Part shown: positions 1-7,040 of the stretch, in pieces
Layout of the letters: each line of letters begins with the position of its first letter
Numbering within the stretch: the stretch's first letter is position 1
From: Micromonosporaceae bacterium
Lineage (GTDB): Bacteria; Actinomycetota; Actinomycetes; Mycobacteriales; Micromonosporaceae
Length of the DNA stretch: 32,853 nt
Direction of reading: 5' to 3'
Assembly (NCBI GenBank): GCA_019689695.1
Contig: JADGHA010000003.1
Span: 1 to 32,853, forward strand
Notes under the pieces: model-generated
Database searches by the model: none
Told to the model about the DNA's origin: nothing
What the model saw: only the letters and a program-made list of their open reading frames with translations
Translations under genes and position numbers: made by a program

Positions 1-12
1 CGGCCGCTTCTT

Positions 13-276
13 TTGTTTATAAGACCCCGGTTCCACCCCACCGGCCGGGCGGCACTCGCCGCCCGCCACGGCCGCACCCTGCGCCCCGACGAACCGCTCG
101 CCGAACCCGTCCTCCGCGCCACCTGCACCGCGGTCGGCTGGCACCTCACCAGCTACGACGATCCACCCCACCGCTTCCTGGCCGTCGCCACCCGCCGCCA
201 ACCCGGCAGCCCGGACTCGGTCAGCGGCCCCGCCGCCCTGGCCTACCCCGAGCCCGGCGTGCGGGGGCGCCTCTGA
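13..276 (+). CDS. Hypothetical protein, possibly the 3' part of a longer gene
   Basis: I do not recognise this protein. From about position 25 to the TGA at 274-276 the reading frame has nearly all codons ending in G or C, as expected for a real gene in this genome, with a bias to C-ending codons (CTC, GTC, GCC) that differs from the CTG/GTG preference of the genes downstream. The frame stays open to the left window edge, so the gene may begin outside. The only in-frame start inside is TTG at 13, which is followed by three codons that are very rare at this GC content (TTT, ATA, AGA). That suggests either that the true start lies upstream or that the coding bias begins after a junction. No domain, signal peptide or membrane segment is visible in the roughly 87 residues. 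Confidence 0.35.
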   Translation: MFIRPRFHPTGRAALAARHGRTLRPDEPLAEPVLRATCTAVGWHLTSYDDPPHRFLAVATRRQPGSPDSVSGPAALAYPEPGVRGRL

Positions 277-609
277 CGTGGCTCACTCCCTACGGTCGGC
301 GTACCGGTCCTCTCCGTACGCACTTGCTTCCGGTCGGGTCGGCCTGCCCACCCCGCCGGCCGGGCGCAGGCGGTGGCAAGACGGTGACCCGCGGTTGGCA
401 CCGTCCATCACCGACACTTCGTATCCCGACGCGGTGCGGGAGCAGGGCCGTGCGTCCGTACCGGGATTCGGACCCGAGGCCCGCGATCCGCCGGCTGGCT
501 GACCAGGTCGGCGTGTGCCTCGAGGCCCGCGGAACTGGATTCGCTCAAGGCGGTACGAACATGACGGCTCCACCCGACCATGACGGGGGCCAACGATCGC
601 AGGATTGCT
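277..609. other. Gene-poor stretch between the first ORF and the tRNA
   Basis: About 330 bases with no convincing gene. Open frames exist on both strands but lack the codon-position bias of real genes here. On the minus strand, near 455-478, there is a T-arm-like hairpin (GGG-TCCGAAT-CCC), but no acceptor, D or anticodon arm can be folded around it. It may hold the transcription terminator of the tRNA, which reads into it, but I see no strong hairpin with a U-tract. Confidence 0.4.
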
Positions 610-686
610 TGGTGCCCCCGGTGGGAGTCGAACCCACACTGGCGGAGGTTTGAGCTCCGTGCCTCTGCCGATTGGGCTACGGGGAC
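610..686 (-). tRNA. tRNA-Leu (anticodon CAA), CCA encoded
   Basis: Read on the minus strand from 686 this folds as a full cloverleaf. The acceptor is GTCCCCG/CGGGGGC with one T-G pair, T8 is present, and the D arm GCC/GGC has the conserved GG in its loop. The anticodon stem is CGGAG/CTCCG with loop CTCAAAC, so the anticodon is CAA, reading UUG. The variable loop has only five bases (CCAGT). The T arm is GTGGG/CCCAC with loop TTCGACT. The discriminator is A73 and CCA is encoded (612-610). Leucine identity follows from the anticodon and A73. Bacterial tRNA-Leu normally has a long variable arm, which is absent here. Confidence 0.88.
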
Positions 687-699
687 ATTCAGCGCTCCA

Positions 700-730
700 A
701 GACTACCCATTACGCTGAGGACTGCGACAA
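700..730 (-). promoter_or_regulatory. Probable promoter of tRNA-Leu
   Basis: On the minus strand a TTGTCG hexamer (730-725) is followed after 19 bases by TAGTCT (705-700), matching TTGACA at four of six positions and the TAnnnT -10 form. The -10 ends 13 bases before the mature 5' end of the tRNA, a usual distance. The spacer is a little long, so this is a moderate call. Confidence 0.4.
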
Positions 731-757
731 CCCGCGAGCGGGTGTCGGGGACCGACA
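726..757 (+). promoter_or_regulatory. Two overlapping, mutually exclusive hairpins before pdtaR
   Basis: Hairpin 1 pairs 726-734 with 739-746 (GACA, bulged A, CCCG / CGGGTGTC, loop CGAG). Hairpin 2 pairs TGTCGG (743-748) with CCGACA (752-757). They share bases 743-746, so only one can form at a time. They end about 20 bases before the pdtaR start and overlap the tRNA -35 region on the other strand. Whether they are transcribed is unknown; the same palindromes could instead be protein-binding sites in DNA. Confidence 0.35.
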
Positions 758-776
758 GCGTTGGGGGTAGGAACAG

Positions 777-1403
777 GTGGCCGAGACGCAGGCGGGCCAG
801 CAGCGCCGGCGGGTGTTGATCGCCGAGGACGAGGCGCTGATCCGCCTCGACCTGGCCGAGATGCTCGCCGAGGAGGGGTACGACGTCGTCGGCGAGGCCG
901 GGGACGGGGAGACCGCCGTGCGCCTGGCCGAGGAGCTCAAGCCCGACCTGGTCATCCTCGACATCAAGATGCCGATCATGGACGGGCTGGCCGCCGCGGA
1001 GAAGATCGCCGGGGCGCGCATCGCGCCCGTGGTCATCCTGACCGCGTTCAGCCAGCGCGACCTGGTCGAGCGCGCCCGATCGGCCGGCGCCATGGCGTAC
1101 CTGGTCAAGCCGTTCCAGAAGAGCGATCTGGTGCCGGCGATCGAGGTGGCGCTGTCCCGGTTCGCCGAGATCGTTGCGCTGGAGTCCGAGGTGGCCGAGC
1201 TGACCGAGCGGCTGGAGACCCGCAAGGCGGTGGAGCGGGCCAAGGGCGAGCTGATGAGCGCGTACGGGATGAGCGAGCCGCAGGCGTTCAAGTGGATCCA
1301 GCGCACCGCGATGGACCACCGGATGACAATGCGTGAGGTGGCCGAGCGGATCCTCGCGGAGAGCGCCAGCGGCGGCCTGACACCGCCGGGTGGTCGGAGC
1401 TGA
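777..1403 (+). CDS. pdtaR: Response regulator with ANTAR RNA-binding domain (PdtaR-like)
   Basis: A two-domain regulator of 208 residues. Residues 12-125 are a CheY-like receiver with the acidic pair E17/D18, phospho-acceptor D62 in the ILDIKMP strand, T89 and K111 of the LVKPF motif. A linker helix (about 128-150) leads to an ANTAR domain (about 140-198; RKAVERAKG and the A-F-K-W-I-Q region). ANTAR proteins bind paired RNA hairpins and act as antiterminators when phosphorylated. In mycobacteria the orthologue is paired with the histidine kinase PdtaS, which is not in this window. The GTG start at 777 has AGGA at 769-772 and fits the family length. The lipoprotein gene follows at once and is probably co-transcribed. 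Confidence 0.93.
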   Translation: MAETQAGQQRRRVLIAEDEALIRLDLAEMLAEEGYDVVGEAGDGETAVRLAEELKPDLVILDIKMPIMDGLAAAEKIAGARIAPVVILTAFSQRDLVERARSAGAMAYLVKPFQKSDLVPAIEVALSRFAEIVALESEVAELTERLETRKAVERAKGELMSAYGMSEPQAFKWIQRTAMDHRMTMREVAERILAESASGGLTPPGGRS

Positions 1404-1441
1404 TCAGCCGGGCGGCCGCCCTCCGGGCCGCGCTGGGCCTG

Positions 1442-2557
1442 GTGGTCGCACTGGCGGGTGGTTGTTCCCGTGCGACCGACGAGGCGCCGGTGAAGGTGAC
1501 CTGGCAGGAAGTGTCCCTGCCGGCGCCCGCCGGGCCGGCAGGCCGGCTCGCGCTGCGCGACTCGACCGCCTGCGGCGGCAGGTGGTACGTGGTGGGCGCG
1601 GTGGTCGGCGCGGATGGCGCTACCCGGCCGGCGGCGTGGGCCAGTGGCGACGGGCGGAGCTGGACCCCGACCCGGGTGGAGCCCCGGTCGACGTACGGGA
1701 AGGTGGCGGTCCTCTACGCCGCCGGGTGCCGGGGCGGGATGCTGGCCGCGATCGGCGCGCAGAGCGGCGGCGCGCATGGCAACCCCCGGGTCACCCAGTG
1801 GCGGCTGCGCCCGGACGGCGTCCTGGACGAGGTGCCGGCGGCGTTCGAGCTGTACGGCGGGCCGGACGCGGTGAACGTGGGGCGGATCGCGGGCGGGCCG
1901 CCGGGTTGGCTGGTCGCCGGTAACCGAGTAGGCGGCGCCGCGGTCTGGGTCGCCGGGCCCACGGCGACCGGCTTCCGGCTGGTGGACCGGGCACCAGGGC
2001 TGGCCAGCGACGGGCAGCTGGCGACCGAGGCCACCGACGCCACGGCGTACCGGGGCGGTTGGGTGGTGGTGGGCGGCGGACGCCGCCGTGGCCAACGCGG
2101 CGGCGAGCCGCTGGCCTGGACCTCGGCCGACGGTCTGAGCTGGCGGCGCACGAGCCTGCCGGTGACCGGCGGGGACGAGTACCGCCTGGTGCAGCGGGTC
2201 GTCGCGGCCGGCGACAGCCTGGTCGCGGCCGGGTTGGACGGCGGCCGGTTCGGCGCGTGGCGGTTGACTGGCGACGGCTGGCAGGAGGCGGGCCGGTTCG
2301 GCACCCTCACCACCGGCGCTGCTCAGCAGATCCTGGGCCTGGCCAGCGCTGGCGGGCGGGTGTGGGCGGCGGGCTGTGACGGGCGCGTGTACGGTCTGTG
2401 GTCGTCCTCGGGCGAGGGCGCGTGGCGATCCGTCCAGCTCCCGCTGGCGCCCCCTGCTCCCAGCGGGGACCACGTGCTGACCGTCAGCGGCGCCGGGCGC
2501 AGCATCCTGCTGATCGCCGACGACGGCCGGCGCAGTCGTGCCTGGTGGGCCGCGTGA
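1442..2557 (+). CDS. Lipoprotein with BNR/propeller-like repeats
   Basis: Function unknown. The N-terminus carries a lipobox, L-A-G-G-C, with the modified cysteine eight residues after the GTG at 1442. That is too short for a signal peptide. The same frame is open upstream and encodes a convincing one (I-S-R-A-A-A-L-R followed by a hydrophobic stretch) back to a CTG at 1400 that overlaps the pdtaR stop, so translation may start there. The mature protein has spaced W-x-S-x-D-G-x-x-W units (around residues 66-78 and 227-238 and weaker copies), the signature of Asp-box/BNR beta-propeller blades. It is probably an extracellular lipid-anchored protein binding a sugar or protein ligand (inference). 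Confidence 0.8.
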   Translation: MVALAGGCSRATDEAPVKVTWQEVSLPAPAGPAGRLALRDSTACGGRWYVVGAVVGADGATRPAAWASGDGRSWTPTRVEPRSTYGKVAVLYAAGCRGGMLAAIGAQSGGAHGNPRVTQWRLRPDGVLDEVPAAFELYGGPDAVNVGRIAGGPPGWLVAGNRVGGAAVWVAGPTATGFRLVDRAPGLASDGQLATEATDATAYRGGWVVVGGGRRRGQRGGEPLAWTSADGLSWRRTSLPVTGGDEYRLVQRVVAAGDSLVAAGLDGGRFGAWRLTGDGWQEAGRFGTLTTGAAQQILGLASAGGRVWAAGCDGRVYGLWSSSGEGAWRSVQLPLAPPAPSGDHVLTVSGAGRSILLIADDGRRSRAWWAA

Positions 2558-2635
2558 AGGGCCCGGTCAACCACGCTACGTTACGGTTCGGTCAACGCAG
2601 GTCCCCAGCCCTTACGTAGGCCGGACGGGGTGGGA

Positions 2636-2641
2636 TAACGT
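2636..2641 (+). promoter_or_regulatory. Candidate -10 element of the branched-chain importer operon
   Basis: The sequence GGATAACGT contains TAACGT, matching TAnnnT, about 115 bases before the binding-protein start. No good -35 is present at 16-19 bases. Upstream, the octamer CGGTCAAC occurs twice (2564-2571 and 2589-2596) and could be an operator. Weak support. Confidence 0.25.
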
Positions 2642-2756
2642 GCGCGGCGCAGACCGGCAGTAGCGGCCACGCCCTGGTGTGCCAATGGCCAATCGCCGGT
2701 GGCTGGCCTTGGCCAGGAAATCCCGTGGCCGTGGAATCGAGGAGGGGTCGACAGCC

Positions 2757-3938
2757 TTGAGGCAGGGACTCGTACGTGCGCTCGGCGGCGCCGCCATCCT
2801 GGCGCTCGTCGTCGGCGCGGCAGGGTGCAATAGCGGCAGTGACAACGACGGAGGCGGCGGATCGTCGGGCGGCGGCAAGAACTGCGGTTACAAGATCGCG
2901 TTCATGGGCGCGCTGACCGGCTCTGCGGCGAACCTCGGTATCAACATCGAGCAGGGCTACGAGCTGGCGATCAAGCAGTACAACGAGAAGAACGGCGCGG
3001 ACTGCATTCAGGTGGCCAAGTTCGACACCCAGGGTGACCCGGCGGTGGCCCCTGGCGTGGCCCGCCAGGCGGTCAGCGACCCCAAGGTCATCGGCGTGGT
3101 GGGCCTGCCGTTCTCCGGTGAGTCGGAGGCGGCCGGGCCGATCCTGAACGACGCGAAGATTCCGAACATCTCGCCGGCGGCGACCAACCCGACGTTGAGC
3201 ACGCACGGCTGGACCTACTTCCACCGCGCGGTGGCCACCGACAAGAACCAGGGCCCGGCCGCGGCGGCGTACATCCAGGACGTGCTCAAGCCGCAGAAGG
3301 TCTTCGTCGCCGACGACCAGTCGGCGTACGGCTCCGGCCTTGCCGAGGCGGTGAAGGCGAAGCTCGGGCCGATGGTGGTCGCGACCGACAAGACCAGCGC
3401 GGACGGCAAGCAGACCGACTTCTCGGCGATCGTGCAGAAGATCATCTCCAGCGGGGCCACGGTCTTCTTCTACGGTGGCTACTACACCAACGCCGGACTC
3501 ATCCGTAAGCAGCTGACCGCGGCCGGTTGGAAGGGCACCATGGTCGGCGGCGATGGCGTGAAGGACCCGGGCTTCGCCAAGGCGGCGGGTAACGCCGCGG
3601 CAGCCGGCACCGTGGTCACCTGCCCGTGCGCGCCGGCCTCCGAGGCGGGCGGCACCTTCGTCGCTGACTACAAGCAGACGTGGAACCAGGACGCCGGCAC
3701 GTACAGCGACGTGGCCTACGACGCGACGAACATCTTCCTGAAGGGCATCGACGAGGGGAACACGACCCCCGAGAAGATGAACGAATTCCTGAAGACGGTG
3801 GAGTACACCGGCGTGGCGAACACCTACAAGTTCACCGACACCGGTGAGCTGGACCCGCAGTACCTCAAGGTCTGGGCGTTCAAGTTCGACGCGAGCGGGG
3901 TTGACCAGCCAGTGCAGCAGATCAAGCTCACCAGCTGA
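2757..3938 (+). CDS. Branched-chain amino acid ABC transporter, substrate-binding lipoprotein
   Basis: A periplasmic-binding-fold type I protein of the LivJ/LivK family (Peripla_BP_6), 393 residues. The TTG at 2757 is chosen over the upstream in-frame GTG at 2679. It has a strong Shine-Dalgarno (GAGGAGGGG, 2739-2747) and gives a clean lipoprotein signal, M-R-Q-G-L-V-R then a hydrophobic core and V-G-A-A-G-C with Cys24 as the lipidated residue. A Gly/Ser-rich linker follows. The mature domain starts with the typical I-A-F-M-G-A-L-T-G strand, and the G-V-V-G-L-P-F-S-G-E-S region is the usual ligand-contact loop. It delivers substrate to the LivHM permease encoded next. Leu/Ile/Val is likely, but urea or short amides cannot be excluded from sequence alone. 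Confidence 0.9.
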   Translation: MRQGLVRALGGAAILALVVGAAGCNSGSDNDGGGGSSGGGKNCGYKIAFMGALTGSAANLGINIEQGYELAIKQYNEKNGADCIQVAKFDTQGDPAVAPGVARQAVSDPKVIGVVGLPFSGESEAAGPILNDAKIPNISPAATNPTLSTHGWTYFHRAVATDKNQGPAAAAYIQDVLKPQKVFVADDQSAYGSGLAEAVKAKLGPMVVATDKTSADGKQTDFSAIVQKIISSGATVFFYGGYYTNAGLIRKQLTAAGWKGTMVGGDGVKDPGFAKAAGNAAAAGTVVTCPCAPASEAGGTFVADYKQTWNQDAGTYSDVAYDATNIFLKGIDEGNTTPEKMNEFLKTVEYTGVANTYKFTDTGELDPQYLKVWAFKFDASGVDQPVQQIKLTS

Positions 3939-3972
3939 GCCCGCTGCTTGTCGATCCGCACCTCTTACGGAC

Positions 3973-4062
3973 CGGTGGGGGGGGGGGGGGCGGGGGATCG
4001 GCGCCCCCACCCCGCCGCGGGGGCGCGGGGGGGGGGCGCCGCCCCCCCCCCCCCCCCCACCG
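3973..4062. repeat. Nested inverted repeat with long G and C homopolymers
   Basis: Between the binding-protein gene and livH. The outer arms are CGGT followed by 14 G (3973-3990) and 14 C followed by ACCG (4045-4062), a perfect 18-base-pair stem; the C run is 17 long in total (4042-4058). Inside, GCGCCCCC (4001-4008) pairs with GGGGGCGC (4019-4026), and a 10-G run lies at 4027-4036. It could be an attenuator/processing stem that keeps binding-protein mRNA above permease mRNA, a usual arrangement in ABC operons. Homopolymers of this kind are also where assemblies go wrong, so the exact run lengths are doubtful. Confidence 0.8.
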
Positions 4063-4084
4063 CCCATGTCCTTGTGGAGCTCGC

Positions 4085-5035
4085 TTGCATTTCGATGACC
4101 TTGCTCATAACTGGGGACCGCTGACCGCGTCGGGCCTGGCCCAGGGCGCTATCTACGCCCTCTTCGCGCTCGGCTACACGCTGGTCTACGGGGTCCTCCG
4201 GCTGATCAACTTCGCGCACTCCGAGGTGTTCATGGTGGGCAGCTACGCCGCCCTGATCACCTGGGGCTTCTTCGGCCTGGACGAGAACTCGGCGACTCCG
4301 CCGGCCACCGAGGTGATCGGCTACGTGGTGCTCGGCGTGCTGGTCGCGGCGGCCATCTCCGGGATCACAGCGCTCGTCGTCGAGCTGGTCGCCTACCGAC
4401 CGCTGCGCCGTCACAACGCCCCGCCACTGGCCTTCCTGATCACCGCGATCGGCGCCTCGCTGGTCATCTCCGAGGCGGTCGGCGTGGCGACCCATCGAAA
4501 CCAGCGGGGGGTGCCGCCGCTGATCCAACCGGCCGACGCGTTCACCATCGGCAACACGCACGTCACCAACCTGGAGATCTTGATCATCCTCCTGACGCTG
4601 GTGATGATGGTCGGGCTGGACCGGTTCATCAACCGGACCCGACTCGGCCGTGGCATCCGGGCTGTCGCCCAGAGTCCGGACACCGCGGCCCTGATGGGTG
4701 TGAACAAGGACCGGGTGATCTCCCTGGTGTTCCTGATCGGTGGCCTGATGGCCGGGATCGCGGCGGTGATGTACCTGTTCAAGATCGGCACCACCCGGTA
4801 CGACGCCGGGTTCAGCCTGGGCATCGCCGCGTTCACCGCGGCCGTGCTGGGCGGCATCGGCAACCTGCGGGGCGCGGTGGTCGGCGGCATCATCATCGGC
4901 CTGTTCGAGAACTACGGCTCGGCGTTGTTCGGCAGCAACTACCGCAACGTGGTGACGTTCGTCGTGCTCATCGTGATCCTGATGTTCCGGCCGAGCGGGA
5001 TTCTCGGCGAGGCACTCGGGAGGGCCAGAGCATGA
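4085..5035 (+). CDS. livH: Branched-chain amino acid ABC transporter permease LivH
   Basis: A 316-residue, multi-pass inner-membrane permease of the LivH class (BPD_transp_2). It opens with the family hallmark G-L-A-Q-G-A-I-Y-A-L-F-A-L-G and the Y-G-V-L-R-L-I-N-F-A-H motif. The cytoplasmic R-T-R-L-G-R-G-I-R-A-V-A-Q-S-P segment near residues 192-206 is the loop that contacts the ATPase, and the end has the usual F-R-P-S-G-I-L-G. The TTG start at 4085 is supported by GGAG at 4076-4079; there is no good in-frame ATG. The stop overlaps the livM start (ATGA), so the two permease subunits are translationally coupled. Confidence 0.93.
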   Translation: MHFDDLAHNWGPLTASGLAQGAIYALFALGYTLVYGVLRLINFAHSEVFMVGSYAALITWGFFGLDENSATPPATEVIGYVVLGVLVAAAISGITALVVELVAYRPLRRHNAPPLAFLITAIGASLVISEAVGVATHRNQRGVPPLIQPADAFTIGNTHVTNLEILIILLTLVMMVGLDRFINRTRLGRGIRAVAQSPDTAALMGVNKDRVISLVFLIGGLMAGIAAVMYLFKIGTTRYDAGFSLGIAAFTAAVLGGIGNLRGAVVGGIIIGLFENYGSALFGSNYRNVVTFVVLIVILMFRPSGILGEALGRARA

Positions 5036-6147
5036 CCACCGTGCAGACGATCCTCCGGTGGCGCGGCCCGGACGGCGGGGTCCGGGGCTGGTTCGGCCGC
5101 CAACCACGGCTGGTCCGATGGACGCTCCTGGCCGCGATCGCGGCCGGGGCGTACGCGCTGCCGTACGTCGGCGAGGTCCCCGTCATCGGTCCGCAGATCG
5201 TGACCGAGGGCGTCGACTGGCGGACCGCCCTGTTCAACATCTCCTACTTCGTGCTGCTGGCGCTCGGGCTGAACGTGGTGGTCGGCTTCGCCGGCCTGCT
5301 CGACCTGGGCTACGTCGGCTTCTTCGCGGTGGGTGCGTACACCGTCGCCCTGCTCGCCTCGCCGAACAGCGACTTCAAGACGAACTGGCCGTGGCTGGCC
5401 ACGGTCCCGGTGGCGATCGTGATCACCATGATCTCCGGTGTGCTGCTGGGCTGGCCGACGCTCCGGCTGCGCGGCGACTACCTGGCCATCGTCACGCTCG
5501 GCTTCGCCGAGATCATCCGGATCTTCGCGGAGAACACCACGCTGCTGCGCGGAGACCGCGGCTTCAGCGGTATCCCACACCCGCCGGGCAAGCACGCCGA
5601 CGGCACGCCGATCTTCGGGGTCCGTGACGCGGGGCCGTACTACTGGCTCGGGGTCAGCCTGATCATCGTGATCGTCCTGGCCATCCGCAACCTGGACCGC
5701 AGCCGGGTGGGCCGGTCGTGGCTGGCGATCCGCGAGGACGAGGATGCCGCGGCGATCATGGGCGTGCGTACCTTCAAGTACAAGCTGTGGGCCTTCGCCA
5801 TCGGCGCCTGTGTCGGCGGGCTGGGCGGAGTGATGTTCGCCGGCCAGAACGGCTTCATGAACTCGGCCAGCTTCCAGATCCAGTTCTCTGTCCTGATCCT
5901 GGCCGGCGTGGTGATGGGCGGTTCCGGCAACATCGCCGGGGCGATCCTCGGCGGCGCGCTCATCTCGTACATCCCGGACCGGCTGCGCGGCGTCGAGATC
6001 GCCGGCCAGGACGCGTTCCAGTACCGGTTCCTGATGTTCGGTATCGCGATCATCCTGATCATGATCTTCCGGCCGCAGGGCCTGATCCCGAGCCGGCGCC
6101 GGGCGATGGAGCTGAAGGACCGGGCGAAGGAGGTGGCGCCGCAATGA
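5032..6147 (+). CDS. livM: Branched-chain amino acid ABC transporter permease LivM
   Basis: A 371-residue partner of LivH. After a polar N-terminus and a first membrane segment (about 28-45) comes the family core, including N-V-V-V-G-F-A-G-L-L-D-L-G-Y-V-G-F-F-A-V-G-A-Y (about 82-104) and the strongly conserved L-R-L-R-G-D-Y-L-A-I-V-T-L-G-F-A-E-I-I-R segment (about 143-163). The ATPase-coupling loop is around S-R-V-G-R-S-W-L-A-I-R-E-D-E-D-A-A (about 223-240). It ends with I-F-R-P-Q-G-L-I-P-S-R, as is usual. It begins in the ATGA overlap with livH and ends in an ATGA overlap with livG. Confidence 0.93.
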   Translation: MTTVQTILRWRGPDGGVRGWFGRQPRLVRWTLLAAIAAGAYALPYVGEVPVIGPQIVTEGVDWRTALFNISYFVLLALGLNVVVGFAGLLDLGYVGFFAVGAYTVALLASPNSDFKTNWPWLATVPVAIVITMISGVLLGWPTLRLRGDYLAIVTLGFAEIIRIFAENTTLLRGDRGFSGIPHPPGKHADGTPIFGVRDAGPYYWLGVSLIIVIVLAIRNLDRSRVGRSWLAIREDEDAAAIMGVRTFKYKLWAFAIGACVGGLGGVMFAGQNGFMNSASFQIQFSVLILAGVVMGGSGNIAGAILGGALISYIPDRLRGVEIAGQDAFQYRFLMFGIAIILIMIFRPQGLIPSRRRAMELKDRAKEVAPQ

Positions 6148-7040
6148 GCGAGCCGCACATCGAGACTCCCGAGTGGGAGGACGAGACCGCCCGGCGCCCG
6201 GTGGACGAGCCGATCCCCGCTGACCCGGTGGCCGGCACGGTGCCGGCCCAGCGGGCGCCGTCCGACGGGCAGGCGTTGCTGGAGGTCGACAACCTGAGCC
6301 TGCGGTTCGGCGGCGTGCTCGCCCTCGACCGGGTCAGCTTCTCGCTGCGGGAAGGTGAGATCTTCGGGCTGATCGGGCCGAACGGGGCCGGGAAGACCAC
6401 CTGCTTCAACGCGCTGACCGGGGTCTACAAGCCGAGCGGCGGCGAGATCCGGTTCCGCGGCCAGGTGGTCACCGGGCGCAAGAAGCACCAGATCACCGCC
6501 ATGGGCATCGCCCGCACGTTCCAGAACATCCGGCTGTTCCCGGAGATGACCGCGCTGGAGAACGTGATGGTCGGCGCCGACGCGCGGCACAAAACGAGCG
6601 TGATCAGCGCGTTGTTCCGGCTGCCCCGGCACTGGCGCGAGGAGCGGGAAGGCCGGGAGAAGTCGATGGAGCTGCTCCGCTTTGTCGGCATCGACCACCG
6701 CGCCGGCGAGGTCTCCCGCAACCTGTCCTACGGCGAGCAGCGCCGGCTGGAGATCGCCCGGGCGCTGGCCACCGAACCCACCCTGCTCTGCCTGGACGAG
6801 CCGGCCGCCGGGTTCAACCCGGCCGAGAAGGACTCGCTGCTCAAGCTGATCCGGGCGATCCGGGAGCGGGGCATCACCGTACTGCTGATCGAGCACGACA
6901 TGCGACTGGTGATGGGGGTCTGCGACCGGCTGGTGGTGCTGGAGTTCGGCAAGAAGATCGCCGAAGGGGTGCCCGCCGAGGTGCGGGACGACCCCCGGGT
7001 GGTCGCCGCCTACCTGGGAGTGCCCGCCGATGCTGCTTGA
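6144..7040 (+). CDS. livG: Branched-chain amino acid ABC transporter ATPase LivG
   Basis: An ABC ATPase of 298 residues. The ATG at 6144 lies in an ATGA overlap with livM; a longer open frame upstream is only a shadow inside livM. The first 44 or so residues are an acidic, proline-rich extension not usual for LivG. Walker A is GPNGAGKTT (78-86), the Q-loop is in R-T-F-Q-N-I-R-L-F (about 124-132), the signature is LSYGEQ (194-199), Walker B is LLCLDEP (214-220), and the switch histidine is in L-L-I-E-H-D-M. LSYGEQ in place of LSGGQ is typical of LivG. It pairs with LivF to energise uptake through LivHM. Confidence 0.94.
   Translation: MSEPHIETPEWEDETARRPVDEPIPADPVAGTVPAQRAPSDGQALLEVDNLSLRFGGVLALDRVSFSLREGEIFGLIGPNGAGKTTCFNALTGVYKPSGGEIRFRGQVVTGRKKHQITAMGIARTFQNIRLFPEMTALENVMVGADARHKTSVISALFRLPRHWREEREGREKSMELLRFVGIDHRAGEVSRNLSYGEQRRLEIARALATEPTLLCLDEPAAGFNPAEKDSLLKLIRAIRERGITVLLIEHDMRLVMGVCDRLVVLEFGKKIAEGVPAEVRDDPRVVAAYLGVPADAA

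Noticed and set aside
440-485. Possible second tRNA on the minus strand
   Set aside because: Only a T-arm-like hairpin (GGG-TCCGAAT-CCC) is present; no acceptor pairing or anticodon arm can be found around it.
710-2473. A long minus-strand frame over pdtaR and the lipoprotein gene
   Set aside because: Antisense shadow of two recognisable genes; no domain is visible and codon bias fits the plus strand.
2592-4067. Minus-strand frame with a poly-glycine start at the G/C homopolymers
   Set aside because: It is the shadow of the binding-protein gene and the hairpin; the glycine run only reflects the homopolymer.
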